Below the pieces are notes generated by a model that saw only the letters and a program-made list of their open reading frames with translations, did not search any database and was not told where the DNA came from. Below are positions 1 through 5,711 of a DNA stretch of 12,148 bases, piece after piece. A program made the position numbers and the translations under genes. Position 1 is the stretch's first letter; every line of letters starts with the position of its first letter. Source of the stretch: Oscillospiraceae bacterium. Its GTDB lineage: Bacteria; Bacillota; Clostridia; Oscillospirales; Oscillospiraceae. Location: NCBI GenBank assembly GCA_902783825.1, contig CACZSJ010000202.1:1-12148 (forward strand). Reading direction: 5' to 3'.

Positions 1-60
1 AATACTGCAGCCGTGTAAAGTACAGGCTTGTACCATATCTTTGGTGAAAGGATATACGAA

Positions 61-429
61 ATGGATCTCTACGCTTATTGGGACGCTGTTGTGAGGCAGG
101 ATGCCTTTCTGATGAGAGAATTCTTTCACGATGATGCCACTATATCCTGGCCAAATACCGGTGAATGTTATTCTGTGGACAGTTTTATCCGCATGAACTG
201 CTCTTACCCCGGCCGCTGGACGGGAATGGTAGAACGTGTGGAAAAGGCCGGAGACTTGTGCATAACTGTGACCCGTGTTGCTTCTCTTGATTCACCACTT
301 TCCCATCACGCAGTATCTTTTTTTCGCATCATGGACGGAAGAATCCATGGCTTAGAGGAATACTGGGGTGAGGATGCGCCGCCGCCCGAGTGGCGGCAAG
401 CGTTTCTCTCTCCTCTTACGTCCAATTAA
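61..429 (+). CDS. NTF2/SnoaL-like small protein
   Basis: Predicted cytoplasmic protein of 122 aa with the look of the NTF2-like (SnoaL/DUF4440) cone fold. It has an N-terminal helical segment (MDLYAYWDAVVRQDAFLM), a strand with 'FFHDDATISWP' at about 21-31, and C-terminal strands reading 'VSFFRIMDGRIHGLEEYWGED' at about 85-105. The closing 'DGRI..LEEYWG....P.WR' pattern is common in NTF2-family proteins of gut Firmicutes. No catalytic set can be assigned, so function is unknown; family members bind small ligands or act as isomerases or hydrolases. I chose ATG 61 because GAAAGGA lies about 8 nt upstream. An in-frame TTG at 28 would add 11 residues but has no comparable binding site. It appears to be a single-gene unit converging on the tRNA gene. 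Family call fairly sure, function unsure. Confidence 0.72.
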   Translation: MDLYAYWDAVVRQDAFLMREFFHDDATISWPNTGECYSVDSFIRMNCSYPGRWTGMVERVEKAGDLCITVTRVASLDSPLSHHAVSFFRIMDGRIHGLEEYWGEDAPPPEWRQAFLSPLTSN

Positions 430-436
430 ATCCAAA

Positions 437-478
437 CAGGAAGGCCGCAAATCTTTTTGGATTTGCGGCCTTCCTGCA
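437..478 (-). terminator. 17-bp perfect hairpin between NTF2-like gene and tRNA-Thr
   Basis: Bases 437-453 and 460-476 are perfect inverted complements (17 bp) around a 6-nt T-rich loop. The hairpin starts 2 nt beyond the encoded CCA of the minus-strand tRNA. On the minus strand it is followed by TTTGGATTTAA, a weak U-rich tail; on the + strand there is no U-run. Most likely it ends the tRNA transcript and perhaps blocks convergent read-through from the + strand gene. The weak U-tract makes it less certain than a textbook intrinsic terminator. Confidence 0.6.
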
Positions 479-554
479 TGGAGCTGGTAATGTGACTCGA
501 ACACACGACCTGCTGATTACGAATCAGCTGCTCTACCGACTGAGCTATACCAGC
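479..554 (-). tRNA. tRNA-Thr(CGU)
   Basis: A 76-nt cloverleaf is readable on the minus strand. The acceptor stem is GCTGGTA/TACCAGC, the D-arm GCTC...GAGC, and the anticodon stem GCTGA/TCAGC with loop TTCGTAA. The T-arm is GTGTG-TTCGAGT-CACAT with one G-U pair, the discriminator is U, and CCA is encoded at 479-481. The anticodon CGT (complement of 519-521) reads ACG, threonine. The G1-C72 and C2-G71 pairs and G35/U36 fit threonyl-tRNA synthetase identity. A37 after U36 makes it an expected substrate for t6A modification by the TsaBCDE system, whose TsaD is encoded about 1.1 kb away. No intron or damage is seen, so it is not an interrupted att site. Confidence 0.95.
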
Positions 555-584
555 ATATTCATTTTCTGATCTAAGGCGTTTCAC

Positions 585-613
585 AGTTTAACACATGCAG
601 CGGGAATAGTCAA
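585..613 (-). promoter_or_regulatory. Sigma-A-type promoter for tRNA-Thr
   Basis: Read on the minus strand: TTGACT (608-613), a 17-bp spacer, then TAAACT (585-590) preceded by an extended TGT. The predicted start near 578 leaves about 24 nt of 5' leader before the mature tRNA end at 554. With the hairpin beyond the CCA, this makes the tRNA a stand-alone transcription unit. Confidence 0.65.
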
Positions 614-991
614 GACGCGATTCCAAAATGCCCAAGGAATTCTTCTTCCCTCCCGGCAGGTCCAGAAAATTACATTGTGTATAGTTTTCTGTTCTATATT
701 GTTACCGGTTCATTTTTTGAAAGAATGGCTCGTCATTTCCCCTCAAATTGGTACAAAAAATGAGCGTATTTGTGCAGAAACAGCGCAAAATTTGCCCCAA
801 TTGGATATAACATAAATTAACAGGATAGTTATTCTTCAAATAGTTATCAACAGTTTCAACAGCTTTTCCAACATGAAAAAACTGTTGAAAAATCAGGCTT
901 TTTGTCCATTTTTGGTAAAAAAAGTCGAATGCGCAAGTGAGGTATTGTTACGAAATAAATACAAAACGGATTTAACATAATGTCAATTCTT
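614..991. other. AT-rich gene-free stretch
   Basis: Together with the tRNA promoter, this forms about 440 nt without a supportable gene between the tRNA 5' end and the radC stop. It is markedly more AT-rich than its surroundings, with many A and T runs and near-repeats such as CAAATTGG and CCAATTGG at about 743-751 and 797-804. The distinct elements are the DnaA-like box cluster (844-891) and a promoter-like pair just after radC (958-986). Reading frames here are short and have no ribosome binding sites or family resemblance. No clear intrinsic terminator for the radC operon was found. Confidence 0.6.
844..891. repeat. Cluster of four TGTTGRWAA-type 9-mers (DnaA-box-like)
   Basis: Read on the minus strand: TGTTGATAA (844-852), TGTTGAAAC (853-861, directly abutting) and TGTTGGAAA (865-873). 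TGTTGAAAA (883-891) lies on the + strand. The first differs from the DnaA box TGTGGATAA at one position; the others differ at two or three. The second and fourth also form the arms of an imperfect hairpin (854-862 with 882-890). The spacing suggests a protein-binding array. Identity as DnaA sites is inference, and chance is possible in AT-rich DNA. Confidence 0.35.
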
Positions 992-1678
992 TCAGCAGTT
1001 GAGCAAGCCTGCATCACGAAAGGATGCATAGTCCTCTCCCGCCACAATAATATGGTCATGCAGAACGACGCCGACCAGCGAAAGTGACCGGCTTGCCTGC
1101 TTGGTAACCATGTCATCCTCTACAGATGGGCGTGCAAGTCCATCCGGGTGATTGTGCGCCAGGATCACTGAGCTTGACTTGTATTTCAAGGCTGTCTCCA
1201 CCAGCCTGCGCAGGCTGGTCTCCGCAGCATTGACAACGCCCCGTCCGATTTCAGCACAGGTAATGATACGCTTTTGCGAGTCCAAGCAAAGCAGTAGAAT
1301 CACTTCCTCTTGCTCGTATAGGAATCGCGGAATCAAATACGCGGCAGCGTCCGCGCTCTTCCTGACTACACGGATCTTGTCCGCAGCAGCGCAAGCGCTC
1401 TTGCGCATCAGCTGGGGAATCAGGCGGAGCAAGGAAGCTGCCTGCACCCCGATGCCCTCCACTTCACACAACTCCTGCTCGCTTGCCGCAAAAATCGCCT
1501 GGAGAGAACCGAAGTGGTCCAAGAGGGCGTGCGCGATTACATTGGTATCCCTGCGCGGAATTGCATAAAACAGCGCAAGCTCCAATGCGTTGATTTCATT
1601 GAACCCGTCCAGTCCATGCTGGCGAAATCGGTCGCGCAATCTTTCTCTATGTCCCTCATGCACACTCATTGCTTGCAT
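992..1678 (-). CDS. radC: RadC-family JAB/MPN-domain protein
   Basis: A 228-aa protein of typical RadC (UPF0758) length. Residues 1-100 carry the N-terminal helical part, with a helix-hairpin-helix-like 'CEVEGIGVQAASLL' at 71-84. Residues from about 105 to the end form the JAB/MPN domain with the JAMM metal motif H175-x-H177-x10-D188 in 'HNHPDGLARPSVEDD'; E124 or E125 is the likely upstream glutamate. The fold predicts a Zn-dependent hydrolase. The old DNA-repair name is not backed by a proven activity, though the setting with uvrB and polA is suggestive. It is the last operon gene, 7 nt after tsaD. The start is ambiguous: ATG 1678 has GAGG 5 nt upstream, while ATG 1669 (MSVHEGH) matches the usual family N-terminus and has AAGG about 10 nt upstream. 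Confidence 0.93.
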   Translation of the reverse strand: MQAMSVHEGHRERLRDRFRQHGLDGFNEINALELALFYAIPRRDTNVIAHALLDHFGSLQAIFAASEQELCEVEGIGVQAASLLRLIPQLMRKSACAAADKIRVVRKSADAAAYLIPRFLYEQEEVILLLCLDSQKRIITCAEIGRGVVNAAETSLRRLVETALKYKSSSVILAHNHPDGLARPSVEDDMVTKQASRSLSLVGVVLHDHIIVAGEDYASFRDAGLLNC

Positions 1679-1685
1679 TCCTTCC

Positions 1686-2687
1686 TCACAAATCCATCGT
1701 GGCGTAAGCGTTCAAGTCACTTCCTGCACGTACACCTGCCAGATACTCATAGTAGCCCTGTGCGCCGATCATAGCCCCATTGTCTCCACAGAGGCGAAGG
1801 GGCGGAACGAACAGTTGAAGCCCGCGTTCTTCCGCAGCCTTTTGAAAATCTGCTCGAATCCGTGAATTGGCCGCAACGCCGCCGGCCACAACGATTTTCT
1901 CATATCCCAGCTCCTCGGCAGCCGCCATGGTTCTGGGAACCAGACTGTCGCTGACCGCTTTGGTGAAAGAGGCCGCAAGTGAGGCGCGGTCGATCTCTTC
2001 CCCTTTCTGCTGGGCATTATGAACCAAATTGATTACCGCAGTCTTCAGCCCGGAAAAGCTCATGTCATACGGATGATTCGCCACCTGTGCATGGGGAAAA
2101 CTATACCGCCTATCATCCCCGCCCTGGCTCAGATCGTCAATGGGCTTTCCTCCCGGATATGGCAAGCCAAGCACACGCGCGGTTTTGTCGAAGCATTCTC
2201 CCGCTGCGTCATCTCTGGTGCTCCCCAGAATGCGCATCTCTGTGTAGTCCTTCACGTCGACCAAGAGCGTGTTCCCACCGGATATCGCCAGGCAGAGGAA
2301 TGGCGGCTTCAGATCTGGATAGGCCAAATAATTGGCAGCAATGTGGCCCCGAATATGGTGTACCGGAATCAACGGTACGCCCAGCGCCATCGCGCAAGCC
2401 TTCGCAAAATTCACGCCTACCAGAACGGCGCCAATCAAACCAGGTGCATAGGATACTGCCACGGCATCAATTTCCTTCCGCTCAATTCCGGCTGCGTCTA
2501 TCGCCTTCTGCGTCAGAATCGAAATGGATTCCACATGGCAGCGCGATGCGATTTCCGGCACGACACCGCCATAAACCGCATGCAAATCCGCCTGAGAGAA
2601 GATCTGATCCGTCAGAATCTTGCGGCCGTCTTCCACGATCGCAACCGCAGTTTCATCACAGGTGGACTCAAACGCCAGGATCTTCAT
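1686..2687 (-). CDS. tsaD: tRNA t6A37 threonylcarbamoyltransferase TsaD
   Basis: TsaD (Kae1/YgjD, formerly Gcp) transfers the threonylcarbamoyl group from TC-AMP to A37 of tRNAs reading ANN codons, in the cytoplasm, with TsaB and TsaE. At 333 aa it has the usual length. It starts with the ASKHA signature 'MKILAFESTCDETAVAIVEDG' and has the metal-binding H111/H115 in 'HHIRGHIAANY'. It also has the 'ISGGNT' and 'VAGGVAANSRIR' nucleotide loops and the C-terminal metal-ligand Asp, D302 in 'LCGDNGAMIG'. All key residues are present. ATG 2687 follows AAAGGGGA at about 5 nt. The gene is 11 nt after rimI and 7 nt before radC. TsaB and TsaE are not encoded in the window and must be elsewhere. Confidence 0.97.
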   Translation of the reverse strand: MKILAFESTCDETAVAIVEDGRKILTDQIFSQADLHAVYGGVVPEIASRCHVESISILTQKAIDAAGIERKEIDAVAVSYAPGLIGAVLVGVNFAKACAMALGVPLIPVHHIRGHIAANYLAYPDLKPPFLCLAISGGNTLLVDVKDYTEMRILGSTRDDAAGECFDKTARVLGLPYPGGKPIDDLSQGGDDRRYSFPHAQVANHPYDMSFSGLKTAVINLVHNAQQKGEEIDRASLAASFTKAVSDSLVPRTMAAAEELGYEKIVVAGGVAANSRIRADFQKAAEERGLQLFVPPLRLCGDNGAMIGAQGYYEYLAGVRAGSDLNAYATMDL

Positions 2688-2698
2688 ACGTTTCCCCT

Positions 2699-3142
2699 TT
2701 ACAAATACAAAGTCATCAGAACCGCATCCTCTTTGGGATGCTCATAGTAATTCTTTCTCTTGCCAACCGGGACGAAGCCGCGTTTGGCATACAGTGAAAT
2801 AGCAGCATCGTTGCTTTCCCGGACTTCCAGTGTCACAAAGGAAAGCGACAGTCTGCGCGCATTTTCCAGCATCGCGATCAGCAGCGCATCCCCGATCCCC
2901 TGCTTTCTGAATCGGCTGTCAACCGCCACATTGGAAATGGAGCCTTCGTCCAGAACATAAATCATGGCCACATAGCCAAGTACATTATCCTGGCTATCCA
3001 CCGCGAGCAGAAAAGCATGGTGCTCATCCGGAAAAGATGCAGACAGTTGTTCCCGAGTCCAGGGATCGGTGAAGCACTGTTGCTCCAGTTGTTCCAATCC
3101 GTCCAGGTACGCATGCGATGCGTTTATAATTCGATAGTCCAT
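2699..3142 (-). CDS. rimI: GNAT N-acetyltransferase RimI
   Basis: A 147-aa GNAT-fold enzyme of RimI type, which in characterised bacteria acetylates the N-terminal alanine of ribosomal protein bS18 using acetyl-CoA. Visible features are the 'CFTDPWTREQL' substrate loop (23-33), the acetyl-CoA loop R-K-Q-G-I-G (79-84), and E106 in 'LEVRESN' with Y118 in 'SLYAKRGF'. Their 12-residue spacing is that of the catalytic Glu/Tyr pair of enterobacterial RimI. I chose ATG 3142, one base past the polA stop (TGAGATG), with AGAGG about 9 nt upstream; an upstream ATG at 3181 lies inside polA. RimI next to tsaD is a common bacterial pairing. The true target here could be other proteins. Confidence 0.92.
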   Translation of the reverse strand: MDYRIINASHAYLDGLEQLEQQCFTDPWTREQLSASFPDEHHAFLLAVDSQDNVLGYVAMIYVLDEGSISNVAVDSRFRKQGIGDALLIAMLENARRLSLSFVTLEVRESNDAAISLYAKRGFVPVGKRKNYYEHPKEDAVLMTLYL

Positions 3143-3143
3143 C

Positions 3144-5702
3144 TCAATGCGCCTCTGCCCAGCTGTGTCCCGTGTGCACATCCACGGTCAACGGAACCGA
3201 CAACTGCGCCGCATGCTCCATCTCGTAGCGCAGCAGCTCGCATACTCTATCCGCTTCTTCCTTCGGGCATTCGACGATCAACTCGTCATGTACCTGCAGA
3301 ATCAGCTTTGCCGCAAGTCCCTCCTGTTTGAGGCGCTGATGCACGTGAACCATGGCCAGCTTGATGATATCCGCCGCCGTCCCCTGAATGGGCATGTTCA
3401 AGGCGACACGCTCACCAAACGCGCGCGTGTTGAAGTTGGCGTTTTTCAGCTCCGGCAACTGCCGCCGTCTGCCATAGAGCGTGCTTACATAGCCCTGTTC
3501 TTTCGCCTGTTCCACGACGTGCTTCATATAGTCCCGCACGCCATGATACTTTTCCAGATAGGCATCCATATAGGCCTTGGCCTCATTGGGGAACACCCCG
3601 ATATCCTGTGCCAGCGAGAAGGCAGAAATCCCATACACGATCCCAAAGTTAACAGCTTTCGCCCGACTGCGCATGGCGGTGTCCACCTGCGAAAGCGGCA
3701 CATTGAACACCTTGGAAGCCGTAACCGTATGGAAATCCTCTCCGCTCAAAAACGCTTCCCGCATAGCTTCATCGCCGGAAATGTGCGCCAGAAGCCGCAG
3801 TTCAATCTGGCTGTAGTCCGCATCCACCAGCACCTTTCCCGGCGCGGCTACAAACATGGTACGGATCTGGGCGCCCAGCTTTTTCCGAACCGGGATGTTT
3901 TGCAGGTTCGGCTCTGTTGAAGAGAGGCGCCCCGTTGCCGTCACGGTCATCTGAAAATTGGTGTGAATCCGTCCGTCCGTGGAAATCACTTTCAGCAACC
4001 CGTCGGCATAGGTTGATTTCAATTTTGTCAACATCCGGTATTCCAAGACCTCGTCAACAATCGGGTGCTTACCGTGGAGCTTTTCCAAAACCTCCGCATT
4101 GGTACTCCAGCCTGTCTTGGTCTTTTTTCCGGAAGGCAGCATCAGTTGAGAAAAAAGCACTTCGCCCAACTGTTTGGGTGACTGTATGTTAAATTCACGT
4201 CCTGCATGCTTCCAGATGCTTTCCTGCAATGCGGCAATACCGGCATTGAGATTCACACCGAAATCGTGCATTGCTTTTCTGTCAACGGTGAAGCCTTGAT
4301 GCTCCATATCAGCTAAGCAGGCACAAAGCGGCATTTCAGCAGAAAAGTACAGCTCTTCCATTCCCTGCTCCTGCAGCTTTTCAAGCAGCACATCCCGCAA
4401 AAGCCAAATTGCCTCAGCCCCAGTGAGCTCCCTGCCCAAATAGCACGCTGTAATCCGTTCCAGACTGTAATCGCTTCCCGTTGCGTCAAGCATATACGCA
4501 GCCAGAGCCGTGTCAAAGGAAAAGCCATCCGTGGACAGTCCCTCTTCCAGAATCAGCCGCATCAAATCCTTGGCGTTGTGGGCAAGCTTCTCTGTTTTCT
4601 CGCTGAAAAGTGTGCGCAGCAGCACATTGTATCGATCCCCGCTCTGGGCCCATGCGGCTGTGTACACCGTCTTCCCGTCGCAGATTTCGAGTCGTTCCAT
4701 GCCTTCCAAAGGATATACGGAAAGCAGCTTGGCATTCTCCAAGGCCGACATCAAGTGGGCATAATCGCTCTCCCCCATCACGTCCAGGCGATCCATACCG
4801 CTTTGCTGCAACGTCTTCTGTTGGTCATGGGGCTGTTCAAGACCCCAGCGCTCAATAAACTTTTGAAAGCCCAGGCGCCGCAGAAAGCCGTACAGGGCCG
4901 GCGTGTAGCTTCGATCCCACCGGTTCTCTTCTGGCACGAAATGAAGCGGCAGTTCTCTCAGAATTGTTGCCAGCCAATAGGACATGCGGGCACTCTCTTC
5001 ACCGGCCGCAAGCTTTGTGCGAATTCCGGGCTTGATCTCAAGGGTGTCAAGCTCCCGATAAATCGCATCGATGCTACCATAGCGTCGCAGCAAATCCAAA
5101 GCTGTCTTTTCTCCAATGCCCGGCACGCCTGGAATATTGTCCGAGGCATCCCCCATCAGGGCTTTCAGATCGATCATGTGCTTTGGGGCAAAGCCATACT
5201 CCTCCTGAAAGCGCTCCGGTGTGTACAGGATGGTCTCAGACTGTCCCATGCGGCTTTTGACATTGCAAACACTGGTATGCTCCGTCACAAGTTGAAGACT
5301 GTCCTTATCCCCGGTGACAATCACACAGTCCCAACCATCACGCTCACAGGCTGCAGCAACAGCTCCCAGGATATCGTCCGCTTCGTAGCCCTCCAGCTCA
5401 TAACGCCGAATCCCCATATCGTCCAGCAGCTCTTTGAGAAGCGGCATCTGGACAGCCAAATCTTCCGGCATCGGCTTGCGCTGCGCCTTATAGCCATCGT
5501 AACGCTGATGGCGAAAGGTAGGCGCTTTCATGTCAAAACTGACGCACAGCGCGTCTGGATTCTGTTCCTCCAACAGCCGCTGCAGAATCGAGATAAAGCC
5601 ATACACCGCATTGGTAGGTGTGCCGTCCGGGGCATTCAAGGGACGAACGCCGTAAAAGGCGCGATTTACAATGCTGTTCCCATCCAGGATCATCAGTTTC
5701 AT
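3144..5702 (-). CDS. polA: DNA polymerase I
   Basis: Family A polymerase of 852 aa for Okazaki-fragment maturation and repair gap filling. The N-terminal 5'-3' exonuclease (about 1-290) has 'LDGNSIVNRAFYG', 'GYEADDILGA' (105-114), 'TGDKDSLQLV' (130-139) and 'MGDASDNIPGVPGIGEKTA' (183-201). The middle domain (about 320-420) resembles the 3'-5' exonuclease, but no Exo I D-x-E is visible in 'LSVYPLEGMERLEICDG', so proofreading is probably lost, as in Bacillus-type PolI. The polymerase domain has motif A 'DADYSQIELR' (D629), motif B 'RSRAKAVNFGIVYG' (K682, F686, Y690) and motif C 'QVHDE' (D806, E807). ATG 5702 follows GAGGA by about 6 nt, and uvrB ends 9 nt upstream. rimI follows directly with no coaE between. 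Confidence 0.97.
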   Translation of the reverse strand: MKLMILDGNSIVNRAFYGVRPLNAPDGTPTNAVYGFISILQRLLEEQNPDALCVSFDMKAPTFRHQRYDGYKAQRKPMPEDLAVQMPLLKELLDDMGIRRYELEGYEADDILGAVAAACERDGWDCVIVTGDKDSLQLVTEHTSVCNVKSRMGQSETILYTPERFQEEYGFAPKHMIDLKALMGDASDNIPGVPGIGEKTALDLLRRYGSIDAIYRELDTLEIKPGIRTKLAAGEESARMSYWLATILRELPLHFVPEENRWDRSYTPALYGFLRRLGFQKFIERWGLEQPHDQQKTLQQSGMDRLDVMGESDYAHLMSALENAKLLSVYPLEGMERLEICDGKTVYTAAWAQSGDRYNVLLRTLFSEKTEKLAHNAKDLMRLILEEGLSTDGFSFDTALAAYMLDATGSDYSLERITACYLGRELTGAEAIWLLRDVLLEKLQEQGMEELYFSAEMPLCACLADMEHQGFTVDRKAMHDFGVNLNAGIAALQESIWKHAGREFNIQSPKQLGEVLFSQLMLPSGKKTKTGWSTNAEVLEKLHGKHPIVDEVLEYRMLTKLKSTYADGLLKVISTDGRIHTNFQMTVTATGRLSSTEPNLQNIPVRKKLGAQIRTMFVAAPGKVLVDADYSQIELRLLAHISGDEAMREAFLSGEDFHTVTASKVFNVPLSQVDTAMRSRAKAVNFGIVYGISAFSLAQDIGVFPNEAKAYMDAYLEKYHGVRDYMKHVVEQAKEQGYVSTLYGRRRQLPELKNANFNTRAFGERVALNMPIQGTAADIIKLAMVHVHQRLKQEGLAAKLILQVHDELIVECPKEEADRVCELLRYEMEHAAQLSVPLTVDVHTGHSWAEAH

Positions 5703-5711
5703 AGAACGTCC

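Noticed and set aside
28..60. TTG start giving the NTF2-like protein 11 extra residues
   Set aside because: ATG 61 has a good ribosome binding site and fits the family N-terminus; the TTG has none.
479..554. tRNA-Thr as an integration site of a mobile element
   Set aside because: The tRNA is intact, no repeated 3' fragment of it was noticed nearby, and no integrase or phage-like genes are present.
844..900. Hairpin 854-890 as the terminator of the radC operon
   Set aside because: The stem is AT-rich and mismatched, and no U-run follows it on the minus strand.
3143..3181. Upstream ATG extending RimI by 13 residues into polA
   Set aside because: ATG 3142 begins the conserved RimI sequence, has AGAGG at the right distance and sits next to the polA stop.
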